NCBI GenBank assembly: GCA_015863195.1
Contig: JACBXO010000004.1
Span: 1-64,000 of the forward strand
Length of the DNA: 64,000 bases
Source: Aerococcaceae bacterium DSM 111022
GTDB lineage: Bacteria; Bacillota; Bacilli; Lactobacillales; Aerococcaceae
Direction of reading: 5' to 3'
Each line of letters opens with the position of its first letter. Position 1 is the stretch's first letter. The translations under genes were made by a program, and so were the position numbers. Of this stretch, positions 29,577 through 37,572 are shown in pieces. The notes beneath the pieces are model-generated. The model saw only the letters and a program-made list of their open reading frames with translations, had not been told where the DNA came from and did not search any database.

Positions 29577-29624
29577 GAAGACACTCTCAAAATTTGGTAG
29601 ACTAATTAAAAGAGGTGAATCATC

Positions 29625-30284
29625 ATGAAATTACTAATCTACCATATGAAAAAACATGCCCATCTAGAGAATCAAGCTCCCATGACAGCTTACATGAAAA
29701 ATCAATTTCCTTTTTTAGGCATCAAAAGTGTTGAACGCAGAAAAATTAGTCATCCTTTCATAAAAGAATGGAAAAAAACTAAAACAATTAACTGGGACTT
29801 AGTTCATACACTCTGGGAATTGCCGGAGCGGGAATATCAATATATTGCTTGCGACTATCTAAAAGCAATGCAACAATATTTATCCCCCAATGACTTAGCG
29901 TCAATTAAAAATCTTATTACAAAAAAATCATGGTGGGATAGCGTTGATGCATTATTGAAAAACGTAGGATACCTCTCCGTTCAATATCCTGAAGTAAAAG
30001 AAACTGTCAAACAATGGGCTAATGACTCCAATATTTGGTTAGTTCGAACAGCAATCCTCCATCAATTAGGACTCAAATCAGAGACAGATACGGCACTGCT
30101 TGAGGAAGTAATCACAATCAATTTTGGGACTGAAGAATTTTTTATTAACAAAGCAATTGGTTGGGCTCTCAGAGAGTATGCCAAAACAAACCCAGAATGG
30201 GTAACCCATTTTCTCCTAACTAACCGCGAAAAATTACATCCCCTTAGCTGGCGTGAAGCAAATAAACATTTAAAAGTACAATAA
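29625..30284 (+). CDS. DNA alkylation repair protein (AlkD family)
   Basis: A 219-residue all-helical HEAT-like repeat DNA glycosylase that removes bulky or cationic alkylated bases. Family marks are FLGIKSVERR, the aromatic/acidic cluster KKSWWDSVDALLKNVG, the arginine in IWLVRTAILHQ, and NKAIGWALREYAKTNPEWV. It is divergent from the SOS mutagenesis operon, with the palindromic operator about 80 bp upstream of its start, making a small DNA repair island. Confidence 0.93.
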   Translation: MKLLIYHMKKHAHLENQAPMTAYMKNQFPFLGIKSVERRKISHPFIKEWKKTKTINWDLVHTLWELPEREYQYIACDYLKAMQQYLSPNDLASIKNLITKKSWWDSVDALLKNVGYLSVQYPEVKETVKQWANDSNIWLVRTAILHQLGLKSETDTALLEEVITINFGTEEFFINKAIGWALREYAKTNPEWVTHFLLTNREKLHPLSWREANKHLKVQ

Positions 30285-30322
30285 AAAAATGGTCCACGAA
30301 AAAAATCGAGGACCATGTCTTT
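30283..30322. terminator. Terminator between the AlkD gene and the aminotransferase gene
   Basis: ATGGTCC and GGACCAT, extended by CG/CG past single unpaired A, with an A-rich loop; T-rich sequence flanks both sides. Confidence 0.8.
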
Positions 30323-30332
30323 TATACTAAAA

Positions 30333-31499
30333 TTATTGATGTGCAGCCTTAAATTGGCCTAATCGTTCAATTAATATTTTTAAATTTTCAGCACTAGATG
30401 CGTAACTAATACGTACATATTGTTTACCACCATTACCAAAGACACTTGCTGGTGTTAAAGCAACTTTTTGGTCATGTGCAATTTTAAAACAAAAATCTTG
30501 ATCATCACCGTCAAACCAATCAGGTACTTTAAACAGAATATAAAAAGCACCTTCAGGTTTAATATATTCAATGTCTAAACTGTCTAATCCTGCCATTACT
30601 AAATTACGACGGTCTAAATAAGACTGACGCATTTTAGCTACATCTTCATCTAAATCATTGTAAGCAACAATAGCACCATATTGAATTTGTGTTGGTGGTG
30701 CTGTAACCATTGATTGGTGAACAGCAAACAATGAATCGATAATTCCTTTTGGTGCGGCTACAAAGGCTGTACGCCACCCTGTCATCGCAAATGCTTTACT
30801 TGCACCATTAATTAAAATAGTACGGTCTTTAGCAAATTCAGCAATCGATACATGATCTTCTTCACCGTAATTAAATTCAGAATAAACTTCATCAGAAATA
30901 ATATATAGATTATATTCAGCGAAAACCTCAGCTAACGCTTTTAGTTCTTCACGGTTATAACTAACTCCTGTTGGGTTCACTGGATAGTTAAATATAATGG
31001 CTTTTGCTTCACCAATTTCAGCCATTTTGTCATGAATAGCTTGCGGTGTTAATTTAAATTTAGTATCAGCCACTTCAATTGGCACAATATTACCACCTGC
31101 TAAAGTAATTTGTGTATTGTAAATAACATAGTTAGGATCAACGACTAAGATATTATCACCCGGATTGGTAACTACATCAACCGCTGCTTTTAGTGATTCA
31201 GTCGAACCTACTGTTACAATTATTTCAGTATTTGGATCATATTGAAGTTTAAATTTACGATCAATATAACCAGCAATTGCTTCACGTAATTCCATGACAC
31301 CACGTGAATGTGAATAGAAACTTTGGTCCTTATTAATTGATTCAATCGTTGCTTGCTTAACTACTTCTGGTGTTGGAAAATCTGGTTCTCCAATATTAAA
31401 TTTTAGCAAACCATCAATATGACTAATTTTTTCGCTAAACGCTCTGATTAAATTTGGTGGTGCAGCTTGAGCTGCTTTACTTAAATTTGAATAATCCAT
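30333..31499 (-). CDS. Class I aminotransferase (aspartate/aromatic aminotransferase type)
   Basis: A 388-residue fold-type I PLP enzyme. The PLP lysine is in INGASKAFAMTGWR; other family segments are FNIGEPDFPTP, VGSTESLKAAV, FNYPVNPTGV and ISDEVYSEF. It resembles AraT/PatA of lactic acid bacteria, which transaminate aromatic amino acids, Asp or N-acetyl-diaminopimelate; the exact substrate is not decidable. It would supply the last step of Phe and Tyr synthesis together with the aro genes nearby. Confidence 0.88.
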   Translation of the reverse strand: MDYSNLSKAAQAAPPNLIRAFSEKISHIDGLLKFNIGEPDFPTPEVVKQATIESINKDQSFYSHSRGVMELREAIAGYIDRKFKLQYDPNTEIIVTVGSTESLKAAVDVVTNPGDNILVVDPNYVIYNTQITLAGGNIVPIEVADTKFKLTPQAIHDKMAEIGEAKAIIFNYPVNPTGVSYNREELKALAEVFAEYNLYIISDEVYSEFNYGEEDHVSIAEFAKDRTILINGASKAFAMTGWRTAFVAAPKGIIDSLFAVHQSMVTAPPTQIQYGAIVAYNDLDEDVAKMRQSYLDRRNLVMAGLDSLDIEYIKPEGAFYILFKVPDWFDGDDQDFCFKIAHDQKVALTPASVFGNGGKQYVRISYASSAENLKILIERLGQFKAAHQ

Positions 31500-31528
31500 T
31501 GTAAAAACTCCCTTTGATTAATAATATA

Positions 31529-31558
31529 ATTATACCATGAATTAAAATTCAATGTGAA
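31529..31558 (-). promoter_or_regulatory. Promoter of the aminotransferase gene
   Basis: TTCACA (31553-31558) and TATAAT (31529-31534), spacer 18 nt, on the minus strand. Confidence 0.5.
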
Positions 31559-31575
31559 TAAAATTAAAATATTCC

Positions 31576-31604
31576 TTGCAAAAAATTAATCTCTATAATA
31601 TAAT
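31576..31604 (+). promoter_or_regulatory. Promoter of the T-box/metQ transcript
   Basis: TTGCAA (31576-31581) and TATAAT (31599-31604) with a 17-nt spacer, just before the T-box leader. Confidence 0.75.
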
Positions 31605-31611
31605 CGACTCA

Positions 31612-31887
31612 TAGAAAAGAATAATGCTTTGATGTGGAAAAGTAAATGGGAAACTTTGTTCAGAGAGCTTATGGTTGGTGAGAATAAGCCAAAGACACGA
31701 CATTGAAAATGGCCATGGAGCTATGATTATGAGCTTGGGTGAGTAATCATCGGGTACGACCGTTATATCGTCGCAGTATAATTCCTAGAGAACGTACTGT
31801 ATGAGTTTAGATTAGCGATAATCTAGAAAACTAAGGTGGTAACACGAAGCAATGCTCTCGTCCTTTTAAGGGACGGGAGTTTTTTTG
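31612..31887 (+). ncRNA. T-box leader, methionine specificity inferred
   Basis: A typical T-box riboswitch. Stem I elements are AGAGAG near 31660 and GGTTGGTGAGA near 31672. The T-box sequence AAGGTGGTAACACG is at 31833-31846, with bulge TGGT matching a tRNA with discriminator A, as in tRNA-Met. ATG codons stand at the expected specifier region (31709-31711 in GAAAATGGCC, and again at 31715-31717). The terminator stem CTCTCGTCC/GGGACGGGAG ends in seven T at about 31880-31886. Uncharged tRNA-Met would favour antitermination and metQ expression. Confidence 0.92.
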
Positions 31888-32017
31888 TTTTCTATAAATT
31901 TCTAAGGCACATCCGCGCATAAATTAAAGAAAGGACTGAATAAATTCCACTCATTAGGATTAAACGAGAAGATAGAAATAATTCAACGATCAACAATTAA
32001 AAGGAGAGTATTTTAAA

Positions 32018-32899
32018 ATGAAAAATTTATTGAAAAAAATTGGTGTATTTAGTTTAGCAGCAGGTCTTTTAGCAGGTGGATTCCAAGCACAAGTTTCTGC
32101 ACAAGGTGAATTTGATGGTGAAACAGTGACTGTCGGTCTTGTACCTGGTACAGCTGAAGATGTTTGGCAAACGGTCGTTGATCAAGCAGCAGAAGATGGC
32201 ATTACCATTGAGATTGTCTTATTAAACGACTATGTACAACCAAATATCTCATTAAATGATGGCTCACTAGACTTGAACGCCTTCCAACATGTGGCATTCT
32301 TAAATAATTGGAATGATGAAAATGATGCCGATTTACAAGGAATTGGTTACACATTCGTTTCACCGATGGGCGCTTATTCTGAGAATATTGCGTCACTCGA
32401 GGAATTACAAGATGGTGATATTATTGCCATCCCAAATGACCCAACAAATGGTGGCCGTGCCCTACTTGGTCTAGAGATTGCAGGGATTATTGAAGTCGAT
32501 GATGAAGCAGGTGCATTACCAACGCCTGAAGATGTTACAGATAATCCATTGAATTTACAATTCGAAGAAGCAGAAGCAGCACAATTACCTGCCATTTTAC
32601 CGGACGTTGCGGCGGCATTTATCAATAATAATTTCGCAACCGACGCAGGATTAAGTTTAGAAGAAGATGCGATCTTTATTGATGCAGACCACCCTGAACA
32701 ATTAAATGAAGCATACCGTAATGTCATTGCAGCTCGCCCAGAAGACACAGAAAATCCATTGTACTTACAAATCGCTGAATACTACAATTCACCAGAAACA
32801 GCCAAAGCGATTTATGAATTAACCGGCGGTGATAAACCCGCTTGGGAAGGTGCACCGCAATCTTTAGAAGAAGCGGAAGAAGCTCTTTCTGCTGAATAA
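32018..32899 (+). CDS. metQ: MetQ/NlpA family substrate-binding protein (methionine ABC transporter), lacking a lipobox
   Basis: A 293-residue solute-binding protein of the NlpA family, which delivers methionine to a MetN-MetI transporter. Family segments are VTVGLVPGTAEDVW, LNDYVQPN, LDLNAFQHVAFL, IAIPNDPTNGGRAL and AAFINNNFA. Unlike usual MetQ lipoproteins it has no cysteine at all; the N-terminus is a cleavable signal peptide with a probable site after VSA (residue 28). The protein is very acidic. It is controlled by a Met T-box, but no ATPase or permease gene lies nearby, so it is an orphan here. AAAGGAG precedes the ATG. Confidence 0.9.
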   Translation: MKNLLKKIGVFSLAAGLLAGGFQAQVSAQGEFDGETVTVGLVPGTAEDVWQTVVDQAAEDGITIEIVLLNDYVQPNISLNDGSLDLNAFQHVAFLNNWNDENDADLQGIGYTFVSPMGAYSENIASLEELQDGDIIAIPNDPTNGGRALLGLEIAGIIEVDDEAGALPTPEDVTDNPLNLQFEEAEAAQLPAILPDVAAAFINNNFATDAGLSLEEDAIFIDADHPEQLNEAYRNVIAARPEDTENPLYLQIAEYYNSPETAKAIYELTGGDKPAWEGAPQSLEEAEEALSAE

Positions 32900-32909
32900 T
32901 TATAAACAA

Positions 32910-32956
32910 ACAAAAAGACGTAAAACTCACATCATCTGAGTTTTACGTCTTTTTTC
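32910..32956. terminator. Bidirectional terminator between metQ and phoU
   Basis: An 18-bp perfect stem (32912-32929 with 32937-32954), with T-runs on both strands. Confidence 0.95.
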
Positions 32957-32964
32957 TTGAATGA

Positions 32965-33618
32965 TTAACCTAATTCCATGATTCTATGTGTCTCTAAATA
33001 TACAACACGTTCACATAAATTCGTAATATAGTCGCCAATACGTTCTAAATTATTAGCGATACGAATATATGAAATACTCGTCATTGGTGGTTCTTGTTGT
33101 GACTTCAACATATCTTTTGATTCTTTTAAGACTTGTTGTAGACCAGCATCAATTGCGTCATCACGGTCAGCAATTTCCATCGCTAAATCAACATCACGTG
33201 TCTCAAATGTTTTAATTGCATCAACTAACATTTCTTGACCGATTGCAGCCATTTTACTCACAATATTGTCGAGTGATTCGACTGTTGCTTTATCTTGATG
33301 CTCAATTACTTGTTCAGCAATCGAACAAGCATGATCCCCAATACGTTCTAAATCGACGCTGGCTAATAATACAGCGAAAATTAAACGTAAATCAGTTGCA
33401 ACAGGTTGTTCTGTCGCAATAATAAGATATGATTCGCGTTCGATATCCACCGTATATTGATTCGTTTTTTCGTCTGCATCAAGAACCTTTTGAGCTAGTG
33501 CTGAATCCATCGTCTTCAAAGCTTGCATCGCTGTAGCGAGTTGATCATGCACCACCGCTGACATTTCTTGTAACTGTGCCATGTGATTCTCTAATTTCTC
33601 ATCGAATAACTTTCTCAT
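32965..33618 (-). CDS. phoU: Phosphate signalling protein PhoU
   Basis: A 217-residue helical protein with two PhoU repeats (IERESYLIIATEQPVATDLRLIFAV pattern around residues 45-80 and ISYIRIANNLERIGDYITNL near the end), each with the E/DxxxD metal-binding motif. PhoU links the Pst transporter to phosphate signalling. The start at 33618 has AAGGAGG upstream; the longer open frame reads through the tRNA gene and is not used. No pst genes are nearby. Confidence 0.93.
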   Translation of the reverse strand: MRKLFDEKLENHMAQLQEMSAVVHDQLATAMQALKTMDSALAQKVLDADEKTNQYTVDIERESYLIIATEQPVATDLRLIFAVLLASVDLERIGDHACSIAEQVIEHQDKATVESLDNIVSKMAAIGQEMLVDAIKTFETRDVDLAMEIADRDDAIDAGLQQVLKESKDMLKSQQEPPMTSISYIRIANNLERIGDYITNLCERVVYLETHRIMELG

Positions 33619-33644
33619 CTTTCTTCCTCCTTTTATTAATGAGA

Positions 33645-33676
33645 TAAAAAAACGTGAAACTGCCCTAGTTTCACGT
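33645..33676 (-). terminator. Terminator of the tRNA-Val transcript
   Basis: ACGTGAAACT (33652-33661) pairs with AGTTTCACGT (33667-33676) around a 5-nt loop; seven T follow on the minus strand. Confidence 0.9.
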
Positions 33677-33680
33677 AAAA

Positions 33681-33753
33681 TGGTCCTTGCAGGGCTCGAA
33701 CCTGCGACCCCTACCTTGTCGAGGTAGTGCTCTCCCAGCTGAGCTAAAGAACC
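33681..33753 (-). tRNA. tRNA-Val (anticodon GAC), with C33 in place of U33
   Basis: A full cloverleaf of 73 nt with discriminator A and no encoded CCA. Acceptor GGTTCTT/AAGGACC has one G-U pair, D stem GCTC/GAGC, anticodon stem CTACC/GGTAG, T stem GCAGG/CCTGC with loop TTCGAGC. The anticodon loop reads TCGACAA, giving anticodon GAC (Val), but position 33 is C where U is nearly universal. It has its own promoter and terminator. Confidence 0.88.
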
Positions 33754-33770
33754 AGAAAGCGGTATCACTT

Positions 33771-33799
33771 ATTTAACCACATAATCAGAATTTATGCAA
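33771..33799 (-). promoter_or_regulatory. Promoter of the tRNA-Val gene
   Basis: TTGCAT (33794-33799) and TTAAAT (33771-33776), spacer 17 nt. Confidence 0.6.
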
Positions 33800-33810
33800 G
33801 TATAAAATAC

Positions 33811-33832
33811 AAAAACAGGGGTTTCCCCCTGT
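33811..33832 (-). terminator. Terminator of the aro operon
   Basis: CAGGGG (33816-33821) and CCCCTG (33826-33831) with a short loop, followed on the minus strand by TTTTTG and further T-rich sequence. Confidence 0.9.
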
Positions 33833-33838
33833 CTTAAG

Positions 33839-34117
33839 CTATTTTGATAAATATTCTCTTTGAATATCTTTCGAGGCATCCATGATTTTTTGAATTATTT
33901 CACGGTAGCCTGACCCATATAAAGTTTGATTTTTTAACAAGGCCACATTTTTTTCAATCACTTCTTGTTCACGTACTTCATCAAACACTGGTAAATCATT
34001 CGCTTGTTTATAAGCTGCGATATCTTGAGCTACTTCCATTCGCGCTTCAATTAATGCCACCAATTGTTCATCGATTTGATTAATTTCTTGACGCAATTCA
34101 TCGATGTGCTTAGACAT
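33839..34117 (-). CDS. Chorismate mutase, AroQ class (type II, monofunctional)
   Basis: A 92-residue all-helical enzyme converting chorismate to prephenate. Family marks are LRQEINQIDEQLVALIEARMEVAQDIAAYK pattern (visible parts LRQEINQIDEQL and ARMEVAQDIAAYK) with the catalytic Arg and Lys, and VFDEVREQEV. It is the last gene of the aroF-aroB-aroA-aroC operon; its ATG overlaps the aroC end by 8 nt. Prephenate then feeds pheA and tyrA, encoded 7 kb away. Confidence 0.93.
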   Translation of the reverse strand: MSKHIDELRQEINQIDEQLVALIEARMEVAQDIAAYKQANDLPVFDEVREQEVIEKNVALLKNQTLYGSGYREIIQKIMDASKDIQREYLSK

Positions 34118-35207
34118 ATTTACCGCGCTCCATCATTAAATCAACAAGGCCAATGGCTGTTATTGCTTCAAGGACAGGTATAATTCTTGGAACAATAATT
34201 GGGTCATGACGTCCATGTGTTGATAGCACATCATTTTCTTGCGTTTCAACATTAATTGTTGTCTGTTCCTTCTCAATGGAAGCCGGTGCCTTAACAGCAA
34301 CCCGGTAAACAATTGGCATACCAAATGTAATTCCACCAAGAATTCCACCATTATGATTTGTTTCTGTCTTCACATTCCCGTCCTTATCATAATAATAGCG
34401 GTCATTTGCTTGTGACCCTCGAAGTTTAGCCATTTCAAATCCCGAACCGAACTCTAATCCTTTTGTCGCTGGAACCGCGAATACTAAATGGGCAATAGTT
34501 GACTCGACACTATCAAAAAATGGATTACCATATCCAGCAGGCATCCCTTGAACAAAGACTTCAACAACACCACCAACAGAATCTTGATCTGCTTTAGCGT
34601 CTCGTATCGCTTGTTCCATTGCTTCACGCTTACTCTCATCGAATAAAGGAAGTGTTTCTTTTTTGAAAGCATCTAGCTTTGCATTATCTACTGGTTGTTT
34701 AAAATCATAAGGTTTATCTTCAATCCCAGCGATACTTTGAACATGCGCTCCAATTACAATGTCATCTTGAGCTAGTAGTTGTTTACAAATAGCGCCTGCA
34801 AAGACTAAAGGCGCCGTAATACGACCTGAAAAATGGCCTGAACCACGGTAATCATTGAAGCCATTATAACGAATTCTACCTGGATAATCGGCTTGACCGG
34901 GACGCATTAATCGCTTCATTTGGCTATAGTCTTTAGAACGTGTATTCGTATTCCAAATAATTGCTGTAAGTGGTGCTCCAGTTGTTTTTCCTTCAAGAAA
35001 ACCTGTAATAATTTCTGGTTGGTCTTTTTCTTTACGTGGTGTTGTTAATTCTGAACTACCCGGTGCACGACGTGCCATATCTACTAATATTGCGTCCATA
35101 TCTAATTCCAAACCTGCTGGCAATCCATTAATCGTTACACCAATAGCAGGTCCGTGAGATTCACCAAATAGTGAAATTTCTAAATTATTACCCCATGTTC
35201 CGCTCAT
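34110..35207 (-). CDS. aroC: Chorismate synthase
   Basis: A 365-residue FMN-dependent enzyme that converts 5-enolpyruvylshikimate-3-phosphate to chorismate. Family signatures are SLFGESHGPAIGVTINGLPAG, RPGQADYPG(R)IRYNGFNDYRGSGHFSGR (visible parts RPGQADYPG and RGSGHFSGR) and HDPIIVPRIIPVLEA. It overlaps the 3' end of aroA by 20 nt, with AGGAGG eight bases before its ATG. Confidence 0.97.
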   Translation of the reverse strand: MSGTWGNNLEISLFGESHGPAIGVTINGLPAGLELDMDAILVDMARRAPGSSELTTPRKEKDQPEIITGFLEGKTTGAPLTAIIWNTNTRSKDYSQMKRLMRPGQADYPGRIRYNGFNDYRGSGHFSGRITAPLVFAGAICKQLLAQDDIVIGAHVQSIAGIEDKPYDFKQPVDNAKLDAFKKETLPLFDESKREAMEQAIRDAKADQDSVGGVVEVFVQGMPAGYGNPFFDSVESTIAHLVFAVPATKGLEFGSGFEMAKLRGSQANDRYYYDKDGNVKTETNHNGGILGGITFGMPIVYRVAVKAPASIEKEQTTINVETQENDVLSTHGRHDPIIVPRIIPVLEAITAIGLVDLMMERGKYV

Positions 35208-36489
35208 CGATTCGACCTCCTAATTTTGTAAAATCTTGCCAAAATGTTGGGTAAGATTTATTCACACATTCACCGTCTGTGACAACGATTGATTCCAAGC
35301 ACACAGTGCTCGCAATCCCCAACATCATCGCAATCCGGTGATCTTTATGACTCCATGTTGTAGCATCTCCCTTTAATTCTTTGACACCTTGAATATGAAG
35401 GGAATCTCCTACAACTTCAATATCCGCTCCGATTGTAGCTAATTCTTTACGCGTTGCTTCCAATCGGTCACTTTCTTTAATTTTCAAACGTTCTAAATTT
35501 TCGATTATTGTCTTACCGGGAGCTAATGCACAAACCGTTGATAAAATTGGAATGATATCCGGTATTTGTGATCCATCAATGGTTAAATCTCCATGTAAAT
35601 TTGACCCATCAACACGAATTTCGCCATTTTCATCCGAAATAACACAACCCATACGCTCTAAAATATCAACCATTTCACGGTCACCTTGGTCTGAATCACT
35701 TAATAATCCAGTTAAAGTAACATCATTACCAAGGGCTCCAGCTGCTAAAAAGAATGCTGCTTGAGAATAGTCACCCTCAACCGTGTATTCACGGGCAAGG
35801 TATTGTTGATTCCCTGGAATATGAAAGATATTTTCATTCGCATCATAATCAATTTCAATACCAAATTGACGGAGAACATCTAATGTCAAATCAATATAAC
35901 CAATCGATTCCAGAGGTGTTGTAATCTCAATCTTTGAGTCTCCCTCTAATAAAGGCAGTGTATACAACATACCTGTGATAAATTGACTCGATACATTTCC
36001 AACCATTTGGTAAGTTCCACTCGTCAACTCACCCGATGTCTGTAATTCCAAAGGTGTTTGACTCACTAAATCAAAGGTTAAACCTTGGTCCATATAAATT
36101 TCACTATATGTATCCAAAGGTCGAATACCTAATTTCCCACGGCCACGGAATACTGTTTCTCCTTTGACCAATGTTGAAATAGGAATCATGAAACGTAATG
36201 TCGAACCAGATTCAATCGCATCGATTTCACGCTTAGCGACTGCCTTTGATCGGTCAATTCCTTGAATCGTGACGACTAAACGATCCCCATCTTCCTTTGT
36301 TTGAACCGTTGCACCCAGTGCTTCAATTGCACTGAGTGTCGCTTTAATATCATCGGATAATTGAATATTGTAAACAACACTCTCGCCATCAGCTAAAGCT
36401 GCTGCAATAATCGCACGGTGCGCCATCGATTTTGAGGGAGGCACGAGCACTGTCCCCGATAATTTTGTCGGTTGAATAAATACATCCAT
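35188..36489 (-). CDS. aroA: 3-phosphoshikimate 1-carboxyvinyltransferase (EPSP synthase)
   Basis: A 433-residue enzyme joining shikimate-3-phosphate and PEP. Substrate-binding segments are VPPSKSMAHRAIIAAALADG, ESGSTLRFMIPI, and NLERLKIKESDRLEATRKEL, with DHRIAMML near the end. The residue after the ESGST loop and the glyphosate loop SGSTLRFM lack the usual NAGTA form, which fits class II/Gram-positive enzymes. It starts 2 nt after aroB. Confidence 0.96.
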   Translation of the reverse strand: MDVFIQPTKLSGTVLVPPSKSMAHRAIIAAALADGESVVYNIQLSDDIKATLSAIEALGATVQTKEDGDRLVVTIQGIDRSKAVAKREIDAIESGSTLRFMIPISTLVKGETVFRGRGKLGIRPLDTYSEIYMDQGLTFDLVSQTPLELQTSGELTSGTYQMVGNVSSQFITGMLYTLPLLEGDSKIEITTPLESIGYIDLTLDVLRQFGIEIDYDANENIFHIPGNQQYLAREYTVEGDYSQAAFFLAAGALGNDVTLTGLLSDSDQGDREMVDILERMGCVISDENGEIRVDGSNLHGDLTIDGSQIPDIIPILSTVCALAPGKTIIENLERLKIKESDRLEATRKELATIGADIEVVGDSLHIQGVKELKGDATTWSHKDHRIAMMLGIASTVCLESIVVTDGECVNKSYPTFWQDFTKLGGRIDERNMG

Positions 36490-36491
36490 TG

Positions 36492-37571
36492 TTACGCCTC
36501 CTCTAATAATGAATTGAAAAATTCAGTCGTTGTAGGGTAAACTACTGCATTCCCCAGTGATTCGAGTAAAATAATATTGAGTTGACCATTTAAATTCTTT
36601 TTATCTGTACTCAATAATTTTAAAATTTCAACATAATCACTCGGTTTACTAATGACTGTCGGTAAATTAAATTGCTCGCACAATTGAGCAATTTCAGCTG
36701 CTGTCCCACTAGGAGTAATTCCTTTATCTTCTGCTAATTGAGTGATCGTAACCATGCCAATTGCAACGCCTTGTCCATGAGTATAAGCGTCATAATGATA
36801 ATAAGCTTCAATCGCATGACCTAATGTATGGCCAAAATTAAGTAACATCCGTTGACCAGTATCTAACTCATCTTCTCTAACGACAATTGCTTTTAGTTCA
36901 CACGAACGGTAAATAATTTGATCAATATGAGCCATCATTTGTTCCCTTGATGCATTTGCTTGAATAAATTCAAATAGCTCACGGTCGAAAATCGCACCAT
37001 ATTTAATCACTTCAGCCATTCCATCACTAAAGGCACGGTCAGTTAATGTGTTTAGGACATTTGGATCAATGATTACTTTTTTAGGATGGTAAAAGGCACC
37101 AACCAAGTTTTTACCTTGTGTTAAATCAACGGCTACCTTGCCACCGACAGATGAATCAACTTGAGCGAGTAAGGTAGTTGGTATTTGAACAAAGGGAATA
37201 CTACGTAAGTAACTCGCCGCCACATAACCTGCCAAATCCCCAATCACACCACCACCTAAGGCAATGAGTAAATCACCTCTAGATAGTTTAAAATCAATCA
37301 TCTCAGCATATATCGCATCTAAGTTATTAATATGTTTCGATGATTCACCCGCTGGAACAACCATTTTTCGTACTTGAAAATTGGCCGCAGCGAGTTGATT
37401 TGTGACAGATTCACCGTAATAACGATCAACATTCTCATCCGTTAAAATAAAAATCCGTTTCCCTTGATAAACTGCTTGGATTTCTTGACCTAATTGGTCT
37501 AATAATCCGGCTTCAATCTTAATATCATAATCAGTCACATGTCCTGATAACTGGATATTTAGATGTTCCAT
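36492..37571 (-). CDS. aroB: 3-dehydroquinate synthase
   Basis: A 359-residue NAD- and metal-dependent enzyme cyclising DAHP to 3-dehydroquinate. Signatures are ALGGGVIGDLAGYVAASYLRSIPFVQ in pattern (ALGGGVIGDLAG visible), PTTLLAQVDSSVGGKVAVD, and the metal ligands in LNFGHTLGHAIE and THGQGVAIG. Second gene of the aro operon, one base after aroF. Confidence 0.97.
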   Translation of the reverse strand: MEHLNIQLSGHVTDYDIKIEAGLLDQLGQEIQAVYQGKRIFILTDENVDRYYGESVTNQLAAANFQVRKMVVPAGESSKHINNLDAIYAEMIDFKLSRGDLLIALGGGVIGDLAGYVAASYLRSIPFVQIPTTLLAQVDSSVGGKVAVDLTQGKNLVGAFYHPKKVIIDPNVLNTLTDRAFSDGMAEVIKYGAIFDRELFEFIQANASREQMMAHIDQIIYRSCELKAIVVREDELDTGQRMLLNFGHTLGHAIEAYYHYDAYTHGQGVAIGMVTITQLAEDKGITPSGTAAEIAQLCEQFNLPTVISKPSDYVEILKLLSTDKKNLNGQLNIILLESLGNAVVYPTTTEFFNSLLEEA

Positions 37572-37572
37572 A

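Noticed and set aside
33618-33768. Upstream extension of phoU by 50 codons.
   Set aside because: It reads through the tRNA-Val gene and its terminator and has no ribosome site; ATG at 33618 has AAGGAGG.
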